From: Sphaerolaimus hirsutus
Taxonomy: Eukaryota > Nematoda > Chromadorea > Monhysterida > Sphaerolaimidae
NCBI GenBank assembly: GCA_964036195.1
Contig: OZ038452.1
Span: 24,191,785 to 24,255,784, forward strand
Direction of reading: 5' to 3'
Length of the DNA: 64,000 nucleotides
Of this stretch, positions 43,315 to 57,300 are shown piece after piece. Each line of letters begins with the position of its first letter. Position 1 is the stretch's first letter. Both the position numbers and the translations under genes were made by a program. The notes under the pieces are model-generated. The model was not told the DNA's origin, did no database searches, and saw only the letters and a program-made list of their open reading frames with translations.

Positions 43315-44343
43315 CAGGGTTGGCAAAATCTCAGAAAAGAATAAAAATAAAATAAAAATAAAATGGAAAATTGAAGAATAAAATAAAATAAAATAAAATG
43401 GAAACTTTCAAAATAAAAATAAAAATTGTATAAAAATTCTAATTTTTGTAAAAGTTTTGTAAAATTGTATACAAATTCATATTTTTGTAAAAATTGTATA
43501 AAAATTCATATTTTTTGTAAAATTTTTTTCTGTTGTTTATAGTTCAACCTGTTCATTTGCGGAGCTGGGGCAGTCCCAAGCCATGTAAAGTGTCAAAATG
43601 TCATATGAAATGGAATGGAAAGTGTCAATTTTCATGAAAATGTTAAGTTAAGTGTCATTTGTCATGACAAATATAAATTAAAGTTGAAACTGTAAAGCAA
43701 ATTGTATCCAAATCTTATATTTTGTGTCCAAATCTTGTTGTTTTTGTAACCAAATCTTATGTGAACATTTGGATACAAAAACATAAGATTTGAATACCAA
43801 AACAGAAGGTTTGGATACCAAAACATAAGATTCAGATACACAATTTACACTCTGCACGACATTTGTCATGACAATTATACTTTGCTTGACATTTGAGATG
43901 CCAATTGACTCTTTACTACATTTTTCATGACAATTGACACTTTGCATGATGTTTTACAAATGCGCCCAGCACACTCCAGTAATCCTTCTACTGAAAATGC
44001 AAACCATTCTTATCGATAATTGTAACTTAACACTTGCAACTAGCTAACAATACCTACTGCATGCAACTTTTGCAAAGTAATAGAAAAATTTGTCACACGT
44101 TTTTCATGTTTAGGTCTAACTATCACATTTTTCTGATTTTGCATGCAAGATTCTGATTTTTTTTTAAATTTCTGTAAAATTTTTGTAAAATTTTTGTAAA
44201 ATGGTCCATTTTATTATTTTATTATTATTTTGGAATAAAATAAAATAAAATAAAATGAAACAAGAATAAAATAAAAATAAAATACATTTTTATACAATTT
44301 TTATACAATTTGTATACAAATGATTTTTATAAAACCAACCCTG
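43315..44343. mobile_element. hAT-type element, CAGGGTTGG family, with perfect target duplication
   Basis: The ends CAGGGTTGGCAAAA and TTTTATAAAACCAACCCTG are flanked by a perfect 8-bp duplication, CTCTTGGG (43307-43314, 44344-44351). Subterminal AATAAAATAAAA and TTTGTAAAATTTTTGT words fill both ends. A CAGTCCCA-family insertion (from about 43569) occupies the middle. Confidence 0.88.
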
Positions 44344-44351
44344 CTCTTGGG

Positions 44352-45229
44352 CCACTCCCAGACCTGTAAAATGTTAAATGACCGGTAAAAAATAAAGGAA
44401 AATTAGGCATTTTACATGAGTTTTGACACTGCATGACATTTTGGATTTTACACTTTTGGACTGGCCCAGTGGGCAGTCGCGACTCGCGAGCCCTGTAAAG
44501 TGTAAGGTCATGTAAAATGTCAATCAAAACAAAAAAGGAAAAATTATATATTACTCAGATTTCCATGAGAATTGACAAATTTGTAAGACATTTTACACGA
44601 CATTTTACATTTGACTTTACAGTTTACAATCTGATGTTCTTTTCGGTGGGGTTTCATATGCGAATATGTTTACATTACATGGACATTACGAATACATTAC
44701 ATGGACACGTGATTTGTATGGAAGTTCGACAAAAAGAAATGCAAGGAAGTGCGACAAAAAAAAATGCAAACTTTGTAGTTGCTAATTTTCAATTTAAATC
44801 TAAAACTGTAAAAAAAGAAATCATTCTCCGTCTTGCTGTAACAAAAACTAAGAAAAAACAAAAACAAGACTATATTCATGTTGACAAGAGTTACACTTTT
44901 GAGCAAAATTTAAAACTTGTTTACCAATTTCATAATTGCGAATTTTGACAATTGTATCTGGATGACATTAAAAAAGTACCTAATGTTTAAACTTTGAAAT
45001 GTGATAATTTTGGAATATTGAAAAGTTACGAAAAAAATTCACTGTATGAAAACGTAACATGATTAAGAAAGTGCATTAAAACATATTCACTACTTTCACC
45101 ACTTTCACATGACTGAAGCCTTCTGTGCATGTAAACCTGGTGTGCATGTGGACCCTAATTTTCACTGAAATTGGACAATTTCCATACCTTTTTATCTATT
45201 TTCACCTTTGAAACCACTAGTCCATGTGT
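44352..45229. other. CAGTCCCA-family fragment and AT-rich flank
   Basis: At 44352-44640, CTCCCAGACCTGTAAAATG and repeated CATTTTACA words mark another CAGTCCCA-family copy. A 143-codon plus-strand ORF (44517-44948) starts inside this repeat and has Lys-rich low complexity. I do not accept it as a gene. Confidence 0.4.
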
Positions 45230-45235
45230 TTTATT
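45230..45235 (-). terminator. candidate polyadenylation signal of the large companion gene
   Basis: AATAAA on the minus strand, about 150 bp past the stop at 45382-45384. Confidence 0.45.
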
Positions 45236-45381
45236 TTTAAGAACTATCAATCGCTCCAGAGGAGTCTACCCAATCCCCTGGAGCCTCGTGGAAAGTCAAC
45301 ATGTAGAATACCGCTGACATGCACATGGGGTAAACATGCACAGAGGCACAGGCCCCTTTCACATTACCAAAAAAAAACATT

Positions 45382-48300
45382 TCAATCATCAAAATCCTCC
45401 AGTTCCTCGTAATAGTCTTCATTGGTCGCCTGAGAATGTGTGCAATTTCAGTATACTGTTCTATTTTTTTTAAATTTTAGAAGTAAACAGTTTACATCTG
45501 TGAACATCTGTAATGGTAAACTTATAGAAAACTTTCCAACTGTTTCCCAGAAATATATATGCACACTGGGGAACTGTACATATCAATTACTGTAGAAATA
45601 CTAAAGTCTAGTAGACACTGCACATTGAAAAACATGTACAACACCGAAAACCACAATTGAACCGAATACATACCGCAAGTTGTTTGGCGTAGCGCTCCTC
45701 ATCTAAAGGGCAATTGCGCGGCCTCGTACCGGCGCGCGATTGGCGGATCGGCTGTGGCACGGTAGGGCGCTGTTCACTGGTCGGCGGCAGTTCGCTTGTC
45801 TGCACATTTTCATACTGTAAACATAGATTACATTACGAAGCAAAATATCGAAGCAATTTTCTATCCTAACCGTTTCGTTCCCGGCAGCCGCTTGCTCATT
45901 CTTCTTTGCACTTTTGCGCGCGCTGGCCGGGGAACTGGCAGCAGTCTGATTCTGAGTTTATATTATCAGTTTATAATGGCAACAAAGTTGTACAACAGAA
46001 GCACTGCAGACGGAAACTTACTGTCAGGCGGTACTGCTTCGCAGCACATTCTGTGTCCGGTACACGCTGGCCAGTGCGTTTCTGGGCACTTTGTCGCAGT
46101 ACGACGCCATCGTCGTTCTCGCAGTCCATTTCAGCGGGCTGTAAAAAAGCTGATAGAATTTACTTGCTTCTTAACACTGAATTATAAGTAGGAAAAAAAC
46201 AGAAACTGTCAGTCACCTCGGCATACTGCAGCTGTTGATGCTGCCGCTGCGGCGCCTTCGATGCCACAAACGAGTACGCGATGCCGTCTTCAGTGGCATC
46301 CACCTGGTGGCACAACTGCAAATATACATGAGAAATTTCAATTTGCATATGGTATTGCACATGAAGAAGTAATGAAATGTCTTACTAACGTTAACGTTTT
46401 GCAGGGCTTGCTGCAATTGCTTCACCTCAACCGGGTCGCCTGAAGCTTGGCAGCCTGGGCAACCTCGGAAGCCTGCCTTTGCTGCAAGTGTGTGGCGATG
46501 GTCGTCGCTGTGTTCACATTGACCGGTGACGTGTATGGCAAACTCGGTGCCTGCACGTTCTGTTGCGGAGCGGGCAATTTGTGCACAGTGTGGCATTGGC
46601 CCTTTTCCGTCGGCACATATTTCTTCGGTTTTTTCATAGACCCGGCAAGTTGGTCCAGTTGTTGCGTTGGCTGTAAGTAGGATATGTCACTTTATCATAA
46701 TCATAAACAAATGCACTACTACAAATAAGTACCACTGTGCACACTGATTTACCGAAATATGTATAAGAATGTGTAAATTGTATTTCATCAAAAGTAACAA
46801 GAAGTAAATCTTTTAAATTACACATTTTCAATTTACCAAAAGATGCATCTTAAGTAGTTTGTTGACACAAAATAAAGAGTGCAATCCTAACAATTTCAGC
46901 CAGGTATTGTACCAGACTGTCGTCTTGGTCCGGTTCGGCAACTTTCGTCTCCTGCTGCGGAAACGCAAAGTTGCCCGGCTTTGTTTTCTGATGTAAGTAA
47001 CATTAGTAGTTAGTACAGGGTTGTTAGTTACATGCTGTTTACGTACATCATGAAACACCACCGTTATACTCACCTGCACCGGCGTGACGTTGTAGTCCAT
47101 TTCCGCGTTCTTTTGCGGCGTGGCGAGGGGCGACACAATGAGCCCGCTGGTCCTGCGGCGGCGGCGTTCGAGCAGCGCACTGCCAGACAGATTTGCAGCC
47201 GGAGCCGCAACCATCGGCAAACTGGTCGTTCCAGTATGGGCCGAGTCCTACAAAAAGTTAACATCATTTACGAAACGTTTCAAGTGAATTACTTTTTCCT
47301 ACTTTTAAGTGGTGACGTTGAGATACGTTAAAGGCAACAGTCCCGAAAACACACACACTCCATCCACGAAATGTTTATCAATCAAATTACCTGGTTCATG
47401 ATGAAGTCCTCGATCATGTCACAGAACTTGTTCAGATCGGCCTTCAGCAGCGTGTTGATGACGCCGATTTCCTGCTGCACCACGCCGATGAACCTTTTGT
47501 TGTTGATGAACGAGCAAATGCAGGGCAGTTTGCTGCGCTTCACGCTGTCCGCATTCACACTTGTGCTCTGCAAATTAGCACATTTGAAAGATATGGTAGA
47601 ATTGACTGAATACATGACAATAACGAATAGTTTACAGATTGGGTGCACTGCGACAGCATGCTTTCCATATTTTGGCGCATTGCACGGACCGCTGCAATGT
47701 CCATCTTGTCGATAATGGGCGCGCACTGTTCCAGCACGCTGTGAAACTGGGGGTTCGTCAGCGGCTCGTGCACGCGGCATGTCTGGCGGTGGTTACGGCA
47801 ATGTAAAAAAGTGTATATTAAAAACGGGAAATAAAACTAAAATGGTCAAAACGTAACACTTAACAACAACAATTTACTATTACACTTTAACGTTAACACA
47901 AAGTACATTTTTCTTCACTCGTTACAATTTTCCTGTTACATTCATGCAACTCGCACCTGGTTGTTGTCCTGCGCCATGATGGGCGCGTTGTCCTGCGCCA
48001 TGTCGGGTGCCTCGTGAAAGTCCTCCGGCGGTGGGCTATCGACCGTTTGCACCGTCCCTGGCGCGGGGGGAACGACACTTGCAGCCTGTTGAACTCGGAA
48101 ATCCACGAGTTGCACCGCCATACTTTGCGGCTCCAATTTCTCCTGCGTGAACGTGGTTTTCACCAATTTGCCGAGCATCATGTAGAAGTTTCCCTGGCAC
48201 ACGTTGTGCCAGTAAACTTGCATTGCCCGGTGCCAATCGGTCGCTGTAAAGTGCACAACCACTGCTACAAACGTACAAACATAAAAACAACATAAAATGA

Positions 48301-51300
48301 TACATTTCAGTAAACCAACATCTACTGGCCTTTCCCTCTTTGAACACAATCATGGGCATGGTGGAGAACTGGATCATTTCTTCCGCCAGTTGCATAGCCT
48401 GAGCCTCTGATTGCCGCATTTGGTGCACCAGGGTAAAACGATGTCCGCCTTCAAGTCGTTTCGCACTTTGTCCAACTCGATTATCCACGCGTAGTGCCCC
48501 AGCTCGCGCCGGCTGATCTGAATAAACGTGTTGAAAAGGTTACTACTGTTCCCCAAACTGTGATAATTCACTGACGCAAGGCTTATCTGAATCAACCTGG
48601 GGCAGTTCTCCTGGCTCAACTTTCGGAATGGCGGCTTTCTGTTCAGCGGTGCGGCCCTGACTGCGCAGGCGTTCCATGATGTCGGGAAACACTGAGTAGT
48701 TGTACCATTTTTGCATTATGCAAATGCGAAGTTTACATATACATGGCCCGGAAAGGGTAAACTCACCAGACTCGTCTGCATAGTAGTCCATGTGCTTCAG
48801 TCGCGAAATTCAGCTCCATGATCTTCTTGTAGTAGTGCGCCCCGAGGTCCTCGTTTGACACGCCGCTCAGACAGCCGCCGTAAAGTATGCGCGCTTGGGT
48901 CAACGCTCTCTGAAAGGACAGTGAAACAGTGTTACGTGTACGGTGTAAAACAAAGTTGCTTACTTAAAACTGAAAGTAAAAGATTGTTTTCACTTGCTGT
49001 AAAACGGAAACTGAAACCTATTTGCACTTGCACAAAAACAAATACTGCGAAATGTTTTGCACTTGCCGGAAAAGGGAAACAGATACATTTCCTGCACTTG
49101 CCGTAAAACGGCATACAGAAATTTGACACAGCAGTACTCATCAACTGTAAACTGAGAAGTCTAAAACATGGTTAACCTTGAACTGCCGCTTTTTTGTGTC
49201 CCACATAGACTGCAACATGCCGCGGCGGTAGGGTTCAAACGATATATCGTATCGAATATCGGATATCGACCATTTTTTAATATCGAATATCGAATATCGA
49301 TATCGAAAATTTTGAAAAAATATCGAATATCGAATATCGATATCGAAAATTTTGAAAAAATATATCGAATATCGATATCGAATATCGACCATTTTTTCGA
49401 TATATCGAACTTGTATAGTGTCCCCAAATTTACTTTTCATGTTCATTTTGAGATGTTTATGGTTGATCTGATGTGCTTATAGTATCGTATTTGATGAGTA
49501 AAAGTACAGTATTTATAATGTCATTGTTGTTGGAGTGCTAAATTTGAAGCCAGAAAACGCTGATATACTTTTTTTGCAACATGCCCTTAAGCAATTAGGT
49601 TATAAGGATGAACTGTAATACCTATCAATTGTTATTTGTCTGATACACTTTGATTCATCATGTTTTTCTTCCATTTTCTACCATTGAGTGATGTAAAGCT
49701 TGTTAAAATCACTTGTACCATTCACATTTCAGTAAGGAGATGATTAACAATGTATGCAACCACATGAAAATACAATATGCCACTTGAAATATGCCTTGCT
49801 ATACCAAAAGCACATCGCAATATCAAATATCGAAAATATCGAAATATCGAATATCGAATATCGACCATTTTTCAATATCGAATATCGAATATCGATATCG
49901 AGGTTCCATATCGTATCGATATCGAATATCGAGTTTCAGAAAAAAATATCGAATATCGAATGGTTACAGAAAGGAATCTTTAACTCTCAAATGAAAGTAT
50001 GCAGTAAACTGCAACTAACGTTTGTTTGCCTTTCCGGGTGATGCAGGTCGTACTTGGTGCACTCCTTCATGATCCAGCACCTGTGAGTAATGTACGTGTT
50101 CACAACGTCCATTTACTTGTGTGATAAAAAAATACAAACAGAAACAAACAGCGGGTATTTCTGGAACAGCTCGTGGAACTTCTCCCAGAATTCTTCCGAT
50201 TTCTCTGCCGGAATCAGCACGCTCGGCCGGCCTCCGACGCCAATGCGGCTCACATCGCCGGTAATCTGAGGTCACTCACACACCATCTTAACAGTCCAGT
50301 ATACTGTTTCCAGCCATGCACGTTTGTAAATATCCTGTTAAATACAGGTAGCCTTCCGGCTAACCGTTTTATCATGATATTGTACGAATTGCAAGGCAAG
50401 CAACAGTTTACATTTACTTGCAGACGGTGTGTGACTGTCACCGGTTTTTTCCGGCCACTTTCAGCTTGCTCGGGCGCTTTTCAGTCTTTGACTGGGCCAC
50501 CGCCAGCGACCGCTCATCGTCATCGGATGGCGTTTGCGACCCGTCGTTGGGCCCGCGGCCGCGCGGCCCCAACGGATTCATTTCCTGAGTTACGGGAGGT
50601 ATGTGAGATTGTCACGTAACTGAAAATGTATGGGAAAGTCACAATTATGCATGATCCGGAACTATCCAAACCGAAGGGGTCCGAATCGTAAGCTACCTCT
50701 TGGTCATCATCCTGCTGGGTGAAGTCCTCCACCCAGTCCTTGTCCTTCTGTGGATCGACGTCGTCCACTTGGCCATCCTGAAGCTGTTTCAGTTGCTTTG
50801 TGGCATTTACGCGCGAGCGGCGCACGTTTCTGTTGTCGCGGCGGATGACTGGCACTTGCTGTATACAAGAAAGTGCTACTGTAAATGCAAACTCTTCTTT
50901 TGAAAATGCCAAAAATGGTCATTTAAACGTACCACTTTAGCGACCTGTGCAGCCAGCGCCCTCGTTTGCTCCTCCAGTCTCCTGGCATTTTCCTTCCTCC
51001 GCCTTTCCATTTCCACGTCCACTGCGCTCGGTGGCGACTTGGCGGTCTGACTGTACCGCGGCGTGATGAAGTCGTCATCATCGTTCTGCGGTTTACAACA
51101 CTAAGTTTACTGTTTCATGGAAAGAGAACTTAAAAAGAAGTTTACTACATCTGCGCATGCACATGGTAAACTGCAAACTTTGTGCTTGTAGGCATTCATA
51201 AATGGGGTTGGAACAGATTGCAGTTTACTTGAATGAATTATGCCCCAGTAATTGCGTTTGACAGATACATTATGTTGGTTACTATTATCAGATACTGACA

Positions 51301-54300
51301 TGCATTCAAAGCCAATTTATGACGTTTCCAGCACACAGTTTGCAGTTAAGCGTGTGTACCCCCATTAAATTCACCTCGTAGTCATCCCACTTCACCTTGG
51401 CGCGCACTTTCTCTTTCTTCACGCGTTCTTCGTGCAGGCTCCTTTTGCTTTTGGACGCCTTGCTCTTCAGCGCCTCGTGTCGCTCGTACTCGCGCTTTGC
51501 CTGAGAGATATTTCAAAGTAGTGTTTTGTAGTGACAATTACACAGTGTTCTAAAACACAGTGTGTTTCAAATTCATGTATACAGCAAGACTCGCTGGCAG
51601 ATTTTAGAATGGTACAAATCGTGGAATGTGTCTATATAGTTAGTGCTTGAAAGATGAAAGGTGTGGGTTCAAGCAAATCATGTTTACTGTGACAACCCAT
51701 ATCCCGTGAAAGTCGGGGATTTGGCATTCCCAATCCCGATCCCCATCCTGATCCCGATCCCAATCCCCATCCCATCCCCATCCCTTCAAAGTAAATTCCG
51801 TTTTAACCGTACTGAAAATAACACACTGTTAAAAAACACAGTGTGTCCCAAATAATGAGAAGCTTGAGACTATCCAGAATCTTGGTTCGCTATTTTTTCC
51901 ACACTAGAAATTGTGGAATGTGTGTATATAGTGTGTGCTTGAAAGATGAAAGATGCGGGTTCAAGCAAATCACGTTTACTTGTGAGGAATATGATCCTGA
52001 TCCCGATCCCGATCCCAGATCCGTGAAAATCCAGCATTTTGCAGTCCCTATCCCGATCCCCATCCCGATCACGAAAAGTCAATCCACTTTGAACTGTACT
52101 GACAATGACACACTGTTTTTAAACACAGTGTGTTCCAAATAAAGGGTGCATTGGTGTTCTGGCAACCATGAGCTAGGTTCGCTAGAGAGTTTTGAAACGG
52201 TAGAAATAGTGCAACGTGTGTATATAGTTACTGCTTGAAACATGATAGATGTGGGTTCAAGCATTTCATGTTTAGAAAGGCAAATGGTATCCCGATCCCG
52301 GATACCGTGAAAGTCCGGTATTTTGCAGTCCCTATCCCGATCCCCATTCGTATGCCGATCCCGATCCCAATCCCCATCCCGATCCCCATCCCCATCCCCA
52401 TACTGATCCCCATCCTGATCCCGATCCCAATCCCGATCCCGATTCCCATCCCAATCCCAATCCCCATCCCGATTCCCATCCCAATCCCCATCCCGATCCC
52501 AATCCCCATCCCGATCCCCATCCCGATAAGTAAATTCCCTTTGAACCGTATTGAAAATAACACACTGTTTTTAACACAGTGTGTTCCAAATATTGGGAAG
52601 CTTGTACGTGTTGGCTTACACACGAATCGCTTGAATCTCCATTTGTACTGTAGAAATAGTGGAATGTGTGTATATAGTGTGTGCTTGAAACATGAAAGAT
52701 GCGGGTTCAAGAAAATCACGTTTACTGTGAGGAACGTGATCCCCATCCCGATCCAGATCCCAATCCTGATCCCGATCCCCATCCGTATGCCGATCCCCAT
52801 CCCAATCCAGATCCCAATCCCGATCCCGATCCCGAAAAATCAATCCCCTTTGAATCCTACTGACAATGACACACTGTTTGACTACAGTGCGTTTCAAATA
52901 AATTTTCGCTGTAATATTTTCATGTAAATACACGAATATTTGTTTTGCTGTATGGAAGAAATCGTGCAAGGTGTCTACAGTGTGTGCTTGAAACATGAAA
53001 TATTTGGGTTGAAGCCAAAAATGTCCGAAACGTTTAACTGTGAGAATGACACACAGTTGTTAAAAACCGCGTGTTTCAAATAATGAAAGGTAACTCAACC
53101 TGTCAATTGCACACAGGTATTTTTGGCATGACATTCATGTCATGCAGTGTGTGCTTGAAACATGAATGATGTGGGTTCAAGCAAAAAATGTCCAAAATTT
53201 AAATGTCCAAAAGTCAAACGTCACCTTCTCAGTCAGCGTCAGATCATACTCCGATGGCGGGCGGGCAGTCTGAAAAAAATTTAAGTCGGAAGTGCGCACA
53301 CGTCTAACGTGTCATACAACAGAATAAAAGCAGTATGCCTAGCCTAACTGAACAACTTAATTCACTGGCAGTTGGGAACAAGAGCGTCATGTCGCAGCAA
53401 GGGCAGCAATCCAGCAGGCCTTACGCTGCGCAACAGTCGCAGTCCGATTTCAGTCGCACTTTCTCACATGGTCAGATACGCGGCATGTTCCAGTTTCCCG
53501 CCACAACAAACACTTCAGCCTACCCCTTTCCACCACTGCCCCCAAACAGGTGCTTGTGTACACACTTCAGTATCGTTTCTCTAAAGCTACCTGCCTATCA
53601 AGAACCAATTAAAATTTAAACAGCACATTCTAATAAAGAATGTGCTCCAAATAGTGACGTATGATCGTTTTGGACAAGGATTTACGCAACAACATTCTGC
53701 TTGAGACTGCCACCAAACACTAAAAATGCATGTCATCATCATTCTCCGTGAAACATGACATTTGCGGGTTTCACTTTTCACACTGCTAAATGCTTTTTGT
53801 GATTGCAGGTGCAGCAAACAGTTCTTATGTGATAAGGTTTGTGTATGAGAAAGTGTAACAGTGTGTACACAAGCACAGTTTTCATTTTCCGGTACCCAGT
53901 GCGTCTACACCCAATCAAACAACACAAGTGCAAAGCGCTACTTCAGTGTCCACAGCGGAAGGCATGAGTATTGACAGGAGTGAGGAGGATGCTGGCCCCA
54001 GAATGACAGCATTTCAAGCTGTTAGTTTACAGTGCGGTAAAAACTGACCACTTTGACAAAAATTTGTCAAAGTTGATCACGTGTTATTCTTCAAGAAATG
54101 CGCTTTTTTCCATTTCTTTCAAAATGCAGATGGATGAGCTCATCAACTTCACGAAAACCACCGAGAACAACATTGTACATGTGAACACGCAAGTGCAGAA
54201 ACTGGTGAACACAGTGAACCAGTTTACGGGCAAGATGCATATGGCCAGTAAAGCTACGGAGGTTCTGTTGGAACACACAAAGTTGCTCGAAAAGAAAGAG

Positions 54301-57300
54301 AAGGCTTATGAGCTGATGGTGACAGAGCTCGTTCCGCGTGACCTGCAGCGTACCCATCCTGTCAATCGCTACATGTGAAACACTGAACCAACTGATTCCC
54401 CCCTTTTATACACAGAAGTGTGATGTTCAGAAAGTACTACTGAAAAGTGAACCGTTCTTGTAATAAATGTCTGCGAAAGCGCAACAGAACTGCAAACTCA
54501 TGTTACTACTGTCAAAATTCAAATTTCGCTTCACGTCGGATGCTGTGGGCGGGGCTGTGTCAGCAGGTTTGCCCGGTGGTGCGGTCCGGGCGGGCTCGGC
54601 GGGCGCGGCGTGATCGTCCGGCGAGGCGGGCGTGTCGGGCTCGGCGTTATTGGGTGGGTTCTGGTTATCCGCCCACCACAGAACACGATGGGCTACCGCC
54701 TGAAAAAATGAGAAATGTTGAAAGAATTTTGCATTAGAAAAAGCTGTAAAGTAGCGCATGCACACGCTAGTTTACTGCCACATGTAGGTAAACTGATAAA
54801 GCAGCTTTGAACGCATTTCAGTTAACTGAAATGGTTTATTCATTGACTGCAGTTGCCAGAGACATCATTGTATGAAACGCAAATGCGTTATAAGTTGAGG
54901 TATCAGTTTACAAAAATGTTGCGGTAAAGTAGTGTGTGCATGACCATTAGTACAACAGAAGCTGGATTACAGGGAAGCTAACTAACACCAAAATATGACA
55001 CCGAAAATGAGGGAAAAAAGTATAGATGGTGCATGTACTTCAGCGATGTACATGCTTAAGAATTAGTTGAAATCAGAATCCACCTTCCTTTCACCAACAC
55101 CGGGAAAGTGCACAGTTAATAGTCCTAGAAGCTACAAAAAACTTTAAATGGTAAGTGCCACTTACAGTTCAACTTACACTGTCCAACGGCCTACCTGCCA
55201 TTCAGAAAGTTATTCGAAAAAAGTGAACAGTAAAATGGTAAACAGTGTCCGGCTAACGATATCCATCAGGCGACGCGGAAGCGAAATTGTGCGGAGGCAA
55301 CTTGGAACGGGCGCAAACGGGCCGGGTGTCCTCGTCTGGTGCCAAATCCAACCGTCGTCACCGGGACCCGTGTGAATCCAGCCCTGGCCCTTGTCCAAAA
55401 CATCTGCAGAAAAGAGCACGTTACAATGAATGTTTCTTTTCCATGTTAAACTGACAGTTAGAAAAGAGTACCTTCTTTGTACATGTCCGGCAACGGGGTA
55501 GTGCACGTGGGCATGGCCAACTCGTTCCGGATGTCTTGCAGGGTCTGCGAAATAGGAGAAACATTTTGAGAAAATGATTTGCAAAAGGAACTTAGCCATG
55601 TATAATTTTGTAAATACAAAATTAAAAAATCAGTGCAGTAAAGGCCAGTTTCTATTCAGCCAATGTAATTCTCACTTTTTAAGAAACAATTAAAATTTTA
55701 AGACAGTGAAAAAGTGGTCATTTTGATGGCTGAAAAATATATATATGGAACACACTGAGACATTTTTGATTCCAAGAATATCCACCTTTCTAAGAACCAA
55801 TTAAAATTGTCAGCCAGTGAAACAGTGAGAAATTTGATGGCTGAAAAATATATATATGGAACAGACAGAGACATTTTCGATTCCAACTTCTGATGCATGA
55901 GGTGAACAATTTTCAAAACAGAAAGATAGGAAAAAGTGATTTTACAGAAGGATTTTGGTATAACAAAAATTTAAATATGGAACCCACTTAGACATTTTTT
56001 GATTCCAAACATACCTGCAGAATGTGCAAAATTTTCGCAACAGAAACATGGGGAAATTTTATTTCACATGAAAGATTTTGGTTACACACAAATATAAATA
56101 TGGAAGCCACTTAGACACTTTCGATTCCAACGGAATATGCAGAAGGTGAAAAATTTTCAAAAGAGAAACATGTGAAAAATGGATCTCACATGGAACATTT
56201 TGGTTGAACAAAACTATATATGGAACCCTGTCAGACACTTTTTGATTTCACACATATACGCAGAGTTTGCCAAAACTTAGAAACGGAATTATGGGAAAAA
56301 GTCATTTTACATGACAGATTTTTGGTATAACAAAAATATAAATATGAGCCCATTTCCCTACTTTTTTCATTAGTATACGTCTCCTTATTTCACAAAAAAA
56401 ACAATCGTACTGAACTAACTTCGGTGGTGATTGTGCCCTTCACCTTCTGCACGCCACTGCTTTTCGGTTGGCGGTCAGTGCGCTTATCTGGCACGATCGG
56501 ATCGCCATACTGAAATACGTAAGAGTACATCTATTGAAGAATTTACCAAACTGAACATTCTTATATTGAAACTTCCACATACTTAAAATTTACATTTAAC
56601 GAAAACAAAGCGCAAAAACATTCTTATATTGAAACTTCCGCATACTTAAAATTTACATTTAACGAAAACAAAGCGCAAAAAGGATGAAAGTAAACTTACT
56701 TCATTCAGAGGGGCAGTTCTGATCTCACAGGTCTTGTTGTGCTCCTCCCTCAAGCGCTTCTTTTCCGCAATCTTCCCGGGGCTGTCCGGCGGAATTGGTA
56801 GGCCGGCCTCCATCGCAGTGCGCTCTTCCTCATCCTGCAACACACTCAGAAACGTCTAAAACATGTCTCAAGAACACTGAAAGAATTCTTACTGAAAGTA
56901 AACTAACGTAAATACCACAAACCACATTGTCACAAACGAAGAGCGCCCACTTTCGCTTTGGCTTCTCGGCTGCGGCAGCGTCTTGGCCAACTGTCGGCGT
57001 CGAAGGCTTGGCCTTCTCGGCTGTGGCAGTGTCTTGGCAAACTGTCGGCGTCGGGGACCGCGAACCCCCAACAACGACAGTTTTCGTTTTCAGTTTCTTC
57101 TGTTGCAGGGGCGCCGGCAATTCCTTGGCGGGCGGTACGACGGGCGCGGGTACGTGTTGCGCGGGCGCGGACACAGAAGCCATAGTGCTTGCAGCGGGTG
57201 CAACCACTGCGGACGGCACAAGGGGACCACCGTACACATTCGTGGCTGACGCACGTGCCTGCCATTGCAGCTCCTGCTGCAAAGTGACAGTGTGTGTGTG

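Noticed and set aside
44517..44948. 143-codon plus-strand ORF, Lys-rich
   Set aside because: It starts inside a CAGTCCCA-family repeat, is AT-rich and low complexity, and shows no motif.
49141..49482. ORFs of IFDIDIRYS type near 49.3 kb and 49.8 kb
   Set aside because: They translate the ATCGATAT satellite.
52228..52927. 190-230-codon ORFs of GMGIGI or PIPIPI repeats
   Set aside because: They translate the CCGATCCC minisatellite.
51660..53200. GGGTTCAAGCAAATC words resembling an RNA polymerase III B box (tRNA-derived SINE)
   Set aside because: No A box at the right spacing, no tRNA fold and no poly(A) or T tail was seen. It is better explained as part of the tandem unit.
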